Below are positions 51,888 through 61,084 of a stretch of 64,000 nt of DNA, one piece after another (position 1 is the stretch's first letter; every line of letters starts with the position of its first letter). A program made the position numbers and the translations under genes. Source of the stretch: Nocardioides islandensis (lineage in GTDB: Bacteria; Actinomycetota; Actinomycetes; Propionibacteriales; Nocardioidaceae); contig NZ_JADKPN010000005.1 of assembly GCF_015352455.1 (NCBI RefSeq), positions 62,001 through 126,000 of the forward strand, in the 5' to 3' direction. Below the pieces are notes generated by a model. That model did not search any database and was not told where the DNA came from. It saw nothing but the letters and a program-made list of their open reading frames with translations.

Positions 51888-52517
51888 ATGGCCGTGCGTG
51901 AGCAGCTCCGCCGTCGGTGGCGAGCCGTACGCCGAGCGCTGCTGTCGCGACGCCGCCCGCTCGCCGCGCTCCTCGCCGCCGCCGCCGTGGTCGCGGCGCT
52001 GCACCAGGTGCGGCCGCCCGCTCCGGAGGTCCAGCTGGTCCTGACCGCGGCCCGCGACCTGCCGGGCGGCACGACGCTGACGGCCCGCGACCTGCGCCGC
52101 GTCGAGTTCGCCTCCGGCACGGCACCCGCGGGTCTGGCCACGCACCCGCTGGGCCGCACGCTGGCGGCGCCGGTGCGCGAGGGCGAGCCGCTGACCGACG
52201 TCCGGCTGGTCGGACCACCCCTCGCCGCGACGTACCCCGGCGACGTCACGATGCCCGTCCGGCTGCCCGACGCCGGCACGGCGGGGCTGCTGCGGGTGGG
52301 CGACACGATCGACCTCGTCGCGGCCGACCCCCAGGGCGGCCGCGCCACGTTCGTCGCCACCGGCGCGCGGGTGGTCGCCCTGCCGGAGACCGACGACCAG
52401 GACGCGGCCGGCGCCCTGCCCGGTCGGCTCGTGGTGGTCGCCGTACCCCAGGGCGTGACCGAGTCCCTGGCCCAGGCCGCGGTGACGGGGTTCCTGACCT
52501 TCACCTTTTCCGGCTAG
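51888..52517 (+). CDS. SAF-domain protein, CpaB/RcpC-like
   Basis: 209 aa. A basic N-terminus, one membrane segment (about residues 22-38), then a SAF domain (VQLVLTAARDLPGGTTLTAR, EGEPLTDVRLVG) and a second beta domain like CpaB of Flp pili. No other pilus gene is near, so the pilus link is uncertain. ATG 51888 lies 6 bases after TACCGT (leaderless). Confidence 0.8.
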   Translation: MAVREQLRRRWRAVRRALLSRRRPLAALLAAAAVVAALHQVRPPAPEVQLVLTAARDLPGGTTLTARDLRRVEFASGTAPAGLATHPLGRTLAAPVREGEPLTDVRLVGPPLAATYPGDVTMPVRLPDAGTAGLLRVGDTIDLVAADPQGGRATFVATGARVVALPETDDQDAAGALPGRLVVVAVPQGVTESLAQAAVTGFLTFTFSG

Positions 52518-52527
52518 CGTCCCCGTC

Positions 52528-52884
52528 ATGACCGGGTTCAAGAACTTCATCCTGCGAGGCAATCTCATCGAGCTGGCCACAGCGTTCATCATGGCAGCGG
52601 CCTTCGCCGCTGTGGTGACCAAGTTCGTCGAGTGGTTGACGGGCCTGATGCCCGACAGCGCGTCGAGCTACTTCAGCACGGAGGCGCAGAGCTTCGGCGC
52701 CTTCTTGAACGCTGTCGTCGCGTTCCTCCTCATCGCGGCCGTGGTCTACTACCTGATCGTCTTGCCCTACACCAAGGCCAAGGAGCGCTTCTTCCCCGCC
52801 GAGGACAAGGGGACCCCGGCGGACGTCGCCCTCCTGGAGGAGATCCGCGACCTGCTGGCCGCGCAGAACAACCGGTCGGTCTGA
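52528..52884 (+). CDS. mscL: Large-conductance mechanosensitive channel
   Basis: 118 aa. FKNFILRGNLIELATAFIMA is the conserved first helix; the second (AFLNAVVAFLLIAAVVYYLI) and a charged C-terminal helix follow. A homopentameric emergency channel released by membrane tension. ATG 52528 lies 7 bases after TAGCGT, which is made from the stop codon of the preceding gene plus three bases. Confidence 0.95.
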   Translation: MTGFKNFILRGNLIELATAFIMAAAFAAVVTKFVEWLTGLMPDSASSYFSTEAQSFGAFLNAVVAFLLIAAVVYYLIVLPYTKAKERFFPAEDKGTPADVALLEEIRDLLAAQNNRSV

Positions 52885-52888
52885 CCGA

Positions 52889-53080
52889 CTACCGCTCCCC
52901 GTGGTGCGGAGGCACCTGGTCGCGGTACCAGGAGTCGCGGGCGGACTCGTCCGCGGCGTCTGACTGCTGCTCGCGCTCGTCGGAGGTGGTGTCGGGAAGC
53001 ACGTCGCCGAACACCTCGGCCAGCCGGCGCTTGCGCTCGACCTCGTCCCGCGGGGTCTTCTCGCCCGGGGTCTCGCTCAT
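52889..53080 (-). CDS. Small acidic/charged hypothetical protein
   Basis: 63 aa, hydrophilic, rich in Glu, Asp and Arg; contains ERKRRLAEVFGDVLPDTTSD and SWYRDQVPPHHGE. Its ATG overlaps the stop of the LCP gene (ATGA), so it is probably translated with it. No function known; possibly a small cytoplasmic partner. Confidence 0.75.
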   Translation of the reverse strand: MSETPGEKTPRDEVERKRRLAEVFGDVLPDTTSDEREQQSDAADESARDSWYRDQVPPHHGER

Positions 53081-54426
53081 GCACAGAGGCCGTTCTCGCG
53101 GGCCTGCTCGGCGGCCTCCGCCGAGGACTGCGTGCTCGGCGAGGTGGTGGGCTCCGACGTCGTCGGTGAGCTCGGGGTCCCGGACGGGGTGCCGGACGGC
53201 GTACCGGACGGCGAGCCAGTCGGCGAGCCGGTCGGGGAGCCCGTCGGCGAGGCCGTGGGCGAGCCGGGCAGGTGCTCGGCGGTGATGGCGTCGTTGAGGA
53301 ACTTGGGCGCCAGCGGCTTGTCGTTGATGATCGCCTGCCAGACCTGCTTGGCCTCGGGCAGCCAGCGGATCCGGTTCGGGTCGTCGGGGGCGTACTGCCA
53401 GGGCACGGTGATGAACTGGATGTTGTCGAGGCCGATGCCCTGGAACTCCACGCCGAGCTTGGCGATCTTCACCAGGCTGCCCAGGCCCGGGTCGAGCTGC
53501 AGGGACTTGGTGGAGGCGTCGAGGAACTTGAGCAGCCGGTCGGGCCTGGCCAGCGTGTTGGCGCTGAGCACCTGGTGGGCCATCGCGGCGATGAAGGCCT
53601 GCTGGCGCTTCATCCGGCCGATGTCGGAGCCGTTGCCGAGCACGTAGCGCTCGCGCACGTAGTTGAGGGCCTGGTAGCCGACCAGCTTGCGGGTGCCGGC
53701 CGGGATGTTGATCCCGTGCGCGGCGTCCTGGATGCCGGGCTCGGGGATGCAGACCTGGACGCCACCGATGGCGTCGACCATGCCGCGGAACCCGGCGAAG
53801 TCGACCACGATGAAGTGGTCCACCCGGATGCCGGTGAGCTTCTCGACCTGGTGGACCGTGCAGGCCGGGCCGCCGACGGAGAACGCCTCGTTCCACATCA
53901 CGTCGGTGCCGCCCGGGATGGGGTTGAGGTCGTCGTCGAGGCACTCGGGCCGGTTGACCAGCGAGTCGCGCGGGATGCTGATGCCGTAGGCGCGCCTCCG
54001 GTCCGCCGAGAGGTGCAGCAGGATCGTGGTGTCGGACCGCTTGCCGCCGCCGGTCAGGTTGTCGATGTTGTTGCCCGGCGCGTCGCGGTCGTCGGAGCCC
54101 ATCACCAGGATGTTGAGCGGCTCCTTCGGACCCTCGACCTGCTTCTTCTCCGGTCGGTCGACGATCTGCTTCTCGACGTCGATGACGTCGAGGTTGCCGT
54201 TGTAGTGGCGGTACAGGTACAGCGTCGACAGTCCCGTCACCAGGCCCAGCACCACGGCGGTGACCAGCAGCACGCGGCCCACGGTGTGGCGCTTCTTGAC
54301 CTTCCCCCGCCGCTTCGGCTTGGCGCCGTTCTCCTCCGGCGGTGCCGGCTTCGCGCTGTGCCGGCCGCGAGGAGCGGGGTCGCCGGATGCCGCGCTGGCG
54401 CCGCGAGGGGCGTCGTCGTCGGGCAA
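53077..54426 (-). CDS. LCP (LytR-CpsA-Psr) family glycopolymer transferase
   Basis: 449 aa. A cytoplasmic basic N-terminus, one membrane segment (VGRVLLVTAVVLGLVTGLST), then the LCP domain with LVMGSDDRD, GGGKRSDTTILLHL and ISIPRDSLV; conserved Arg and Asp bind the polyprenyl pyrophosphate. The C-terminal Ser/Thr/Pro repeats (PTGSPTGS, SGTPSGTP) are encoded by tandem 12-bp units. LCP enzymes attach glycopolymers to peptidoglycan. TTG 54426 is taken as the start, with GAGG about 7 bases upstream. Confidence 0.93.
   Translation of the reverse strand: MPDDDAPRGASAASGDPAPRGRHSAKPAPPEENGAKPKRRGKVKKRHTVGRVLLVTAVVLGLVTGLSTLYLYRHYNGNLDVIDVEKQIVDRPEKKQVEGPKEPLNILVMGSDDRDAPGNNIDNLTGGGKRSDTTILLHLSADRRRAYGISIPRDSLVNRPECLDDDLNPIPGGTDVMWNEAFSVGGPACTVHQVEKLTGIRVDHFIVVDFAGFRGMVDAIGGVQVCIPEPGIQDAAHGINIPAGTRKLVGYQALNYVRERYVLGNGSDIGRMKRQQAFIAAMAHQVLSANTLARPDRLLKFLDASTKSLQLDPGLGSLVKIAKLGVEFQGIGLDNIQFITVPWQYAPDDPNRIRWLPEAKQVWQAIINDKPLAPKFLNDAITAEHLPGSPTASPTGSPTGSPTGSPSGTPSGTPSGTPSSPTTSEPTTSPSTQSSAEAAEQARENGLCA
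53185..53275. repeat. Tandem 12-bp repeats coding the Pro/Ser/Thr tail of the LCP protein
   Basis: Imperfect 12-bp units code alternating GSPT and GTPS tetrapeptides. The number of copies may vary between strains by slipped replication; the frame is kept because the unit is a multiple of 3. Confidence 0.7.
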
Positions 54427-54652
54427 GTCTCGACCTCGGGATCAGGGGAAGAAGCAGGCGTCGTGCGCACGACGCGCCCCCTATGGTCCCTCCCTGTCAT
54501 CGATCGGCCAAACGCGCGCGGCGCCGGACGGCCAGGGCGACCTCGGCGACCGCGACCACGACCAGCACCACCAGGACGGCCACGACCGACCGGGCGGCTC
54601 CCCGCGCCGGTGGTTCGGAACCGGGGCCGCGAACCTGTCAAGATCGGAGCAC

Positions 54653-54725
54653 GCCCCAGTAGCTCAGTGGATAGAGCAGCCGCCTCCTAAGCGAAAGGTC
54701 GCCAGTTCGACTCTGGCCTGGGGCA
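54653..54725 (+). tRNA. tRNA-Arg (anticodon CCT)
   Basis: 73 nt. The acceptor GCCCCAG pairs with CTGGGGC, the D-arm is GCTC...GAGC, the anticodon loop CTCCTAA reads AGG, and the T-arm is GCCAGTTCGACTCTGGC. The anticodon stem GCCGC/GCGAA has only three Watson-Crick pairs; the outer two positions mismatch (G/A and C/A). The 3' CCA is not encoded. Confidence 0.9.
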
Positions 54726-54786
54726 CCCCTGAGATGTCACCGACGTCGCCGGTCATGGCTTGTCGGTGCGGCGGGTGCACCTGAGG

Positions 54787-57621
54787 ATGAGCGCTGTGGC
54801 CCGCTCGACCGAATCGTTCCAGGTGCTGGGCCCGGTGGGGGTATCCAGGTCCGGACAGCCGGTGGAGCTCGGCGGGCGACGACAACGTTGCCTGCTGTCA
54901 CTGCTGCTCGTCGAGCCGGGGCGGACGGTCTCGAGCGACCGGCTGATCGACGAGCTCTGGCACGGCGAGGCTCCGTCCGGGGCTGAGGGCACGCTCCGCG
55001 TGTACGTCTCCCGCCTCCGCTCGACGCTCGGGGACTCATCCCTCCTGGCCAGGCCCCCCGGGTACGCGCTCGACATCGAGCCCGAGCAGGTCGATGCGTG
55101 GCGGTTCGAGCGGCTGTACGCCGAAGGGCGCGACGCCCTGGCGCGGGGTGCTGCCGGGATGGCGGCCGATCGCCTGACGGCGGCACTGGCGTTGTGGCGC
55201 GGCCCGGCCTTCGCGGACGTTCGCGACGGTGGCGTTCTCGCACGGGAGGCCGGTCGGCTGGACGAGCTGAGGATCGCGGCGCTGGAGGAGCGGATCGATG
55301 CGGACCTGCTGCTCGGCCGTCACTCCGCAGTGGTCCCGGAGCTGGAGCGCCTCGTCGCCGAGGAGCCGCTGCGCGAGCGCCTGTGGCGTCAGCTCGTGTC
55401 CGCACTGCACCACTCCCAGCGCCAGGCAGACGCCCTCGCGGCGTACCAACGCGCCCGCGCGGTCCTGGCCGAGGGCCTGGGCCTCGATCCGAGCGAGGAG
55501 CTGCAAGCCCTCGAGCGGGCCGTCCTGCGCCACGATCTCGCCCCCGTCTCGCCGCCGGTGCAGCGCCACAGCCTCCCGGCACCCATGACCAGCCTGCTCG
55601 GCCGCGATCGTGAGCTCACCGACCTCGCCGAGCTCCTGAGGAGCCATCGTCTGGTCACGCTGAGCGGGATCGGCGGCGCCGGCAAGACACGACTCGCCCT
55701 CGAGGTGGGGATCCGCCAGGCAGGGTCCTGGACCGGTGGCGTGTGGTTCGTCGACCTGACGGCGAGCGACGGTGCGGCGTCCACGGGGAACGCCGTCTGC
55801 CAGGCGTTGGGCGTCCGCGAACGACCGGACGTCTCGGCGGTGGACACCCTGGTCGAGCACTGTCGCGACGCGGAGCTGCTGATCATCCTGGACAACTGCG
55901 AGCACGTCGTGACGGCCAGCGCGGAGCTCGTGCACGCCGTGCTCCGCTCGTCTCCCTTCGTGCAGGTGCTGGCCACGAGTCGGGTACCTCTCGGCGTACC
56001 GGGCGAGATCGACTACGCCGTCGAGCCACTCCCCACGCCGGCCGACGATCTCCCGGGTGACCAGGTGACGGAGTTCGCCTCGGTGCGCATCTTCCTCGAG
56101 CGAGGGCGAGCGGTACGACGCGATGTCGCGCCGACGGCGACGCACATGAGGATCGTCGCCAGGATCTGCCGCGAGCTCGACGGGCTGCCGCTCGCGATCG
56201 AGCTGGCCGCCGCGAGGTCGAAGTCGCTGTCGGTCGACGACATCGCCGACCGACTCGACGACCGCTTCCGCTTGCTGCGCTCGCGGCACCAGTCGGCCTC
56301 GCCTCGCCATCAGACGCTCCGGGCCACCTTCGACTGGAGCTACGAGCTGCTCGAGGAGGAGGAGCGTGAGCTGCTGGCCGGCCTCTCGGTCTTCGCCGGA
56401 GGATTCACCCTCGACGCGGTGGCCGCGGTCTGCCTGCCGGACGATCTCGCGCGAGCCGACGAGCTGGTCAGCCGGCTCGTCGACTCCTCGCTCGTCGTCG
56501 TCGTGGCGGCGTCGGGTCGCGCGCGCTACGGGCTGCTCCAGACGGTTCGTGAGTACGCAGCGGAACGTCTCGCCACCTCTGGCCGTGCCGACCTGGTGCG
56601 GCGGTCCCACGCCGAGTACTTCCTCGAGGTCGCCGAGCACGCACGCACGGAGGGCCGGGAGGGCAAGGCGGAGGCACTCGACCTGCTGGACGCGGAACGC
56701 GAGAACCTGCACTCCGCGATGCGCTGGACGCTGGCGGGCGGCTCCTACCTCGCCGTGCCCCTGGCCGCCCGCCTGTGGCGCTACTGGCTCGTCCGGGGCC
56801 AGCGGCGTCAGGGACTCGAGTGGCTCGAGCAGGCGCTGGGCCTTCCCGCGGCGGCCCCAGGACCACCGCGCTCCATGGCGCTCGCCGGGGCCGCGCTGTT
56901 TGCGCGGCTGCTCGGCGACTTCACCCGAGCCGAGTCGTTCGCGGTCGAGGGAGTCGCGCTCGGACGCGCGGTGGGGCCACCTCGCGCGCTCACCGTCTCG
57001 CTGAACGTCCTGACGACGCTCTCGGCGCGAGCCGGCGACTTCGACGGCGCCACCGGCTACTGCGACGAGTCGATGGGCGTCGCGCGCTCCGCGGGTGACG
57101 TCCGGCTGGAAGCGGTGGCGCTGTTCATCCTCACCGAGGGCCTGCTCCACGGCGGGCGGTACGCCGAGGTTCGCGAGGTCGGCAGCCGAGCGCTCGAGCT
57201 GGCTCGGACCGCAGGAGACCCGGAGGTGATCGCCATCGTGCTGGCGCGACTCGGCATCGCGGCCGCTCTCGAGCACCGGCTGGAGGAGGCGGCCGAGCAC
57301 CTCACCGAAGCACTCGGCCACGCCCGCACCCTCGGCTTCCCCGAGACTGCGGGCTGGTGCTGCGAAGGTCTCGCTCTCGTGGCGGCCGCGCGCGACGACA
57401 GCGTGCGTGCTGCGCGGCTCCTCGGGGCGGGCGAGTCGTTACGCCGTGAAGGAGGCAGCACGATCCAGCCCGCCGAGGCGGCCGTACGAGAGGCGACCAT
57501 GACGGCGCTTCGCCGGGTGTTGCCCGCGGAGCGGTTGCAGGTCGCCCTCGAGGCAGGCAGCGGCCTCGCACTGGACGAAGCCGCTGCCGAGGCGGTGGCC
57601 ACCGCCACCCGGGTCCTGTAA
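54787..57621 (+). CDS. AfsR/SARP-type large regulator (wHTH-BTAD-NB-ARC-TPR)
   Basis: 944 aa. An OmpR-like winged helix (about residues 8-95, VSSDRLIDELWHGEAPSGAE with YVSRLRSTLG), a BTAD domain (about 100-245), a P-loop ATPase with GIGGAGKTRLALE (about residues 295-307) and ILDNCEHV, then helical repeats to the end. Such SARP/LAL-like regulators control secondary metabolism in response to nucleotide or protein signals. ATG 54787 is chosen; TTG 54760 is in frame. The next gene, a secreted protein, is a possible target. Confidence 0.9.
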   Translation: MSAVARSTESFQVLGPVGVSRSGQPVELGGRRQRCLLSLLLVEPGRTVSSDRLIDELWHGEAPSGAEGTLRVYVSRLRSTLGDSSLLARPPGYALDIEPEQVDAWRFERLYAEGRDALARGAAGMAADRLTAALALWRGPAFADVRDGGVLAREAGRLDELRIAALEERIDADLLLGRHSAVVPELERLVAEEPLRERLWRQLVSALHHSQRQADALAAYQRARAVLAEGLGLDPSEELQALERAVLRHDLAPVSPPVQRHSLPAPMTSLLGRDRELTDLAELLRSHRLVTLSGIGGAGKTRLALEVGIRQAGSWTGGVWFVDLTASDGAASTGNAVCQALGVRERPDVSAVDTLVEHCRDAELLIILDNCEHVVTASAELVHAVLRSSPFVQVLATSRVPLGVPGEIDYAVEPLPTPADDLPGDQVTEFASVRIFLERGRAVRRDVAPTATHMRIVARICRELDGLPLAIELAAARSKSLSVDDIADRLDDRFRLLRSRHQSASPRHQTLRATFDWSYELLEEEERELLAGLSVFAGGFTLDAVAAVCLPDDLARADELVSRLVDSSLVVVVAASGRARYGLLQTVREYAAERLATSGRADLVRRSHAEYFLEVAEHARTEGREGKAEALDLLDAERENLHSAMRWTLAGGSYLAVPLAARLWRYWLVRGQRRQGLEWLEQALGLPAAAPGPPRSMALAGAALFARLLGDFTRAESFAVEGVALGRAVGPPRALTVSLNVLTTLSARAGDFDGATGYCDESMGVARSAGDVRLEAVALFILTEGLLHGGRYAEVREVGSRALELARTAGDPEVIAIVLARLGIAAALEHRLEEAAEHLTEALGHARTLGFPETAGWCCEGLALVAAARDDSVRAARLLGAGESLRREGGSTIQPAEAAVREATMTALRRVLPAERLQVALEAGSGLALDEAAAEAVATATRVL

Positions 57622-57706
57622 CGGAACTGAAACGCCTGTGTCGGAACCTCCTCCCGACGGGTCGGGCCGCAGGGGCTCGTCTCCACGTCGACCAGGAGGC
57701 ACGAAG

Positions 57707-58255
57707 ATGATGACAAGCCTGAGGCACCGGTTCGCGATCACGGTTCTCGTCGTACTGGCGGGCTTCCTGGGTTCGCAGGCGGGAGCCACGTCGGCCTCGG
57801 CCAACGGCGCCCCCCACGCGGAAGCGCCACGCTCGCTGCCGTTCCGGGGCACGCTCGAAGGTGTGCACATCAGTCGGGTCCCGGTTGCTCCACCTGTCGT
57901 GTTCGACCGTTTCGAGGCCGACGGACAGGCGACGCTCCTCGGACAGTTCACCTCGGTCATCGAGGCCACCGTCGACTTCGGGTCCCGCCCCGTGACGGGA
58001 GTCGGCACCTACACGTTCATCGCGGCGAACGGCGACCGCCTCGTGGCCACCCACACCGGGTCCTCGTCGCTCGTCCAGCCCGGGACCGTCCTCATCACCG
58101 AAGTCGCCGTCATCGACCCGCAACGTTCGACGGGGCGGTTCGCCGGCGCTCGAGGCACGTTCACCGTCAAGCGACTGGCCGACGCAGCCACCGGCGTCGG
58201 CGGCCGCACGTCGGGCGAGTTCGAGGGAACGGTCTCCCTCGCGACGGGCGCCTGA
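57707..58255 (+). CDS. Secreted protein, unknown function
   Basis: 182 aa. Signal peptide (FAITVLVVLAGFLGSQAGA) with cleavage near TSASA. The mature part shows beta-strand repeats with GTYTFIAANGDRLVATHTGS and RFAGARGTFTVKRL, resembling small beta-barrel or allene-oxide-cyclase-like folds. ATG 57707 has AGGAGG 7 bases upstream. It lies 86 bases downstream of the SARP gene, possibly its target or co-transcribed. Confidence 0.75.
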   Translation: MMTSLRHRFAITVLVVLAGFLGSQAGATSASANGAPHAEAPRSLPFRGTLEGVHISRVPVAPPVVFDRFEADGQATLLGQFTSVIEATVDFGSRPVTGVGTYTFIAANGDRLVATHTGSSSLVQPGTVLITEVAVIDPQRSTGRFAGARGTFTVKRLADAATGVGGRTSGEFEGTVSLATGA

Positions 58256-58354
58256 GGTCTCGCCCCGCTCTCGGCTCGCCAGGATCCCGGGCCCCGCCCG
58301 GTCCACCCGGTGAGGTGGTTCGAGACCAGGGATCCTGCGCGAGGGTGGACGGCG

Positions 58355-59854
58355 ATGGACCCGACGCCCGAGCCTCCTGAGTCGCCCGAGTCGCCTGAGT
58401 CACCCGAGACCCACCGCGTCATCGGCGATCGCTACGCCCTGGTCCGCCAGATCGGTCAGGGCGGGATGGGTGCGGTCTGGCTGGCACGGGATCAGGTACT
58501 CGGGCGCGAGGTGGCCCTCAAGCGCATCGGGCACTTCCCGGGCGGCGACACCCCGGGCCTGGTGCGCGCCCAGCGCGAGGCCAACCTGGCGGCGCGGCTC
58601 AACCATCCGCACGTGGTCGCGGTCTTCGACTTCGTCAGCGAGGGCGAGGAGCAATGGCTGGTCATGGAGCACGTGGTCGGCGCGGACCTCGCGTCGCTCG
58701 TCGCCGACGACGGTGGGCTGCGGCCCGAGGAGGCCGCCCGCCTGCTCGCCCAGGTGACCGAGGCGCTGGCAGCCGCGCACGAGGCCGGCATCGTGCACCG
58801 CGACGTGAAGCCGTCGAACATCCTGGTCACGGCCGACGGCACCGCCAAGCTCACCGACTTCGGCATCGCCCGGGCTCGCGACTCGACCATCACGGCGTCG
58901 GGGATGGTCGCCGGCTCCCCCGCCTACCTGGCACCCGAGGTGGCTGCCGGCCGCCCGGCCACCGAAGCGAGCGACGTCTGGTCCCTCGGCGCCACGCTGT
59001 ACCAGGCGCTCTCCGGACGCCAGCCCTACGAGTCGGACAACGTGATGTCGGCGATGTACCGGATCGTGCACGAGGACCCGCCACGCCTGCCCGGATCTGG
59101 CTGGCCCGCCGACCTGCTCGAGCACACCATGGCCACCGACCCGTCGGACCGGTGGCCGATGAGCCGGGTGCACTCGTACCTCGCCGACGGCCCGCCGGCG
59201 GCACCGCCCACCTCCCGTGAGGCACCTCCGGCGGCCGCGACGACCACGCTCCTGGAGCCGGTGCCTCCGGTGGCTCCCGAGCCGGTACGTCGGGGGCGGC
59301 TGCTCCCGGTGCTGCTCGCCGTCGGGGCCGTGCTCGTGGCCGCGGTCCTCGTCTGGTCGCTGCTGCGCCCCGACCCGGCGCCGAACGCCGGCGACGACAC
59401 CGCCTCCGACGAGCCGACGTCCCAGCGGTCCCCGTCGTCCTCCGCCAGCCGGACCCCGAGCCCGTCGTCCACCGCCCCGCCGTCGTCCAGCGCACCGGCG
59501 ACGTCCAGTGCCTCCACGACGGCGACACCCCCGGCGCCGGGCAACCCGGCCGGCGCCATGCGGCGATTCGTGCAGAGGTACATCGCGACGGCCCTCGCCG
59601 ACCCTGCCGACGCCTGGACGCAGCTGAGCCCCCGCTTCCAGCAGGACTGCTGCGACGGCGACGAAGGCAGCTACGCGGGGTACTGGGACACCATCGAGGA
59701 CGCCACGCTGAGCGACGTCGTCGCCGACCCACGGGCCATGACGGTCGCCTACACCATCACGTGGGACCCCGTGGACCGCTCGCCCGAGGACGAGGACGTC
59801 ACCCTGGTCCTGGTCCGCGACGGGGAGGGCTACCTCATCGACGAGGAGCGCTGA
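58355..59854 (+). CDS. Membrane serine/threonine protein kinase
   Basis: 499 aa. The kinase domain (about residues 25-285) has GQGGMGAVW (glycine loop), EVALKRI (ATP lysine), VHRDVKPSNIL (catalytic loop) and DFGIA (metal). A membrane segment (LLPVLLAVGAVLVAAVLVWS) at about 315-335 is followed by a Ser/Thr/Pro-rich linker and a small extracellular domain (about 400-499) that holds a QDCCDGDEG segment. A PknB-type sensor kinase without PASTA repeats. ATG 58355 has GAGGG at 9 bases. It overlaps the next convergent gene by 20 bp. Confidence 0.93.
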   Translation: MDPTPEPPESPESPESPETHRVIGDRYALVRQIGQGGMGAVWLARDQVLGREVALKRIGHFPGGDTPGLVRAQREANLAARLNHPHVVAVFDFVSEGEEQWLVMEHVVGADLASLVADDGGLRPEEAARLLAQVTEALAAAHEAGIVHRDVKPSNILVTADGTAKLTDFGIARARDSTITASGMVAGSPAYLAPEVAAGRPATEASDVWSLGATLYQALSGRQPYESDNVMSAMYRIVHEDPPRLPGSGWPADLLEHTMATDPSDRWPMSRVHSYLADGPPAAPPTSREAPPAAATTTLLEPVPPVAPEPVRRGRLLPVLLAVGAVLVAAVLVWSLLRPDPAPNAGDDTASDEPTSQRSPSSSASRTPSPSSTAPPSSSAPATSSASTTATPPAPGNPAGAMRRFVQRYIATALADPADAWTQLSPRFQQDCCDGDEGSYAGYWDTIEDATLSDVVADPRAMTVAYTITWDPVDRSPEDEDVTLVLVRDGEGYLIDEER

Positions 59855-61019
59855 CCGTCGTGAACGTCAGCCCGCCCGCCCGCACGCGGCGCGTCAGGTT
59901 CGCGCCCATCGCCTGAGCCGTCGTCACCTGGCCGGCGACGTCGGGGTTGTCGGTGTCGAACGCCAGCGACAGGGCCGACTCGGCCAGCATCATCGCGGTC
60001 TCGCTGTACCCGGGGTCGCCGCCGGACACGCGGGTGTGGACGCGTTCGCCGCCACCCTCGCCGACGAAGTCGACGGAGAACCAGGACTTCTCGCGTCGGG
60101 CCTCGTCGGGGCCGTCGCCGGCGGGGTACCGCTTCATCAGGAAGTCGCGGGCCGGCTTCAGCTGCGAGGCCATCCCGAGGCCGGCGACGACGGCCGCGCC
60201 GCCGACGGCGTACGGGAGCGTCTTCATGCCGGCGTAGTGGGAGTAGCGGAACTCCGGGCCGTACTCCGCGAGGGCCGCGCCGCTGCGCGCGACGATGGCC
60301 GGGTCGATGGTCGGCAGCGGGAGCAGCCAGTACCCGAGCACCGGGTCCTTCCCGGGTCTGCCCGCGATCGCCCGCGAGGACCGGTCCGCCGGACGCTTCT
60401 CCAGCCGGCGTCGGGCCGCCGCGGCGGCCCGGATCTGTCGCACCCGGGACATGCCGGTCAGCGCGGTCTCGAACGTTCCTCCCGACGGCAGGCCCCCCGC
60501 CCGTACGACGCCACGGACGGTGATCGGGACGTCTCGGGGCAGCTGCTCGACGGTGTACAGAGCGCCGAGGTCGTGCGGGATCGAGTCGAACCCGCAGCAG
60601 TGCACGAGCCGCGCGCCGGTGGACACGGCGGTGGCGTGGTGCGCGACGTACACCCGGTCGACGAACTCCCCCTCGCCGGTGATGTCGCAGTAGTCGGTGC
60701 CCGCGTCGGCGCAGGCGCCGGCGAGCGCCTCGCCGCGGTCGACGTACGGCCCGACCGTGGTGACCACGACCTTGGTACGCCGCGCCAGGTCGGCCAGCGA
60801 CGCCGGGTCGCCCGAGTCCGCGACGACGAGCTCCAGGTCGGGCAGGCCCAGCCGGTCGCGCTCCCTCTCGAGCTTGTCGATGCTGCGGCCCGCGAGGCCC
60901 CACCGCAGGCCCTGGGGCCTGTGCTCGGCGAGGTAGTCGGCGGTGAGCGCGCCGGTGAACCCCGTCGCACCGAAGAGAACCAGGTCCAGGTCACGGGCGT
61001 TCGAACGGGCGTCGGGCAT
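59835..61019 (-). CDS. Saccharopine-dehydrogenase-like / trans-acting enoyl reductase family protein
   Basis: 394 aa. An N-terminal Rossmann motif LVLFGATGFTGALTADYLAE, followed by RWGLAGRSIDKLER, VVVTTVGPYVDRGEALAGAC and GFDSIPHDLGAL. From memory this group includes the mycobacterial trans-acting enoyl reductases (Rv2953-like) and Rv2449c. The reaction is not predictable from sequence. ATG 61019. Confidence 0.87.
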   Translation of the reverse strand: MPDARSNARDLDLVLFGATGFTGALTADYLAEHRPQGLRWGLAGRSIDKLERERDRLGLPDLELVVADSGDPASLADLARRTKVVVTTVGPYVDRGEALAGACADAGTDYCDITGEGEFVDRVYVAHHATAVSTGARLVHCCGFDSIPHDLGALYTVEQLPRDVPITVRGVVRAGGLPSGGTFETALTGMSRVRQIRAAAAARRRLEKRPADRSSRAIAGRPGKDPVLGYWLLPLPTIDPAIVARSGAALAEYGPEFRYSHYAGMKTLPYAVGGAAVVAGLGMASQLKPARDFLMKRYPAGDGPDEARREKSWFSVDFVGEGGGERVHTRVSGGDPGYSETAMMLAESALSLAFDTDNPDVAGQVTTAQAMGANLTRRVRAGGLTFTTVSAPRR

Positions 61020-61084
61020 GCCTCATCGTGGCAGCCCCGCCGTGGCCCGGGAACCGCGGCGTCCGCGGCCGCGTCGGAGATCAC

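Noticed and set aside
53185-53275. CRISPR-like regular repeats
   Set aside because: They are imperfect 12-bp coding repeats without spacers, inside the LCP gene.
54637-54642. TTGACA on the minus strand beside tRNA-Arg
   Set aside because: No -10 box at proper spacing.
54427-54652. Minus-strand 28-codon hydrophobic frame (54510-54595 region)
   Set aside because: It has a membrane-like stretch but no ribosome site and an awkward start; too short to support.
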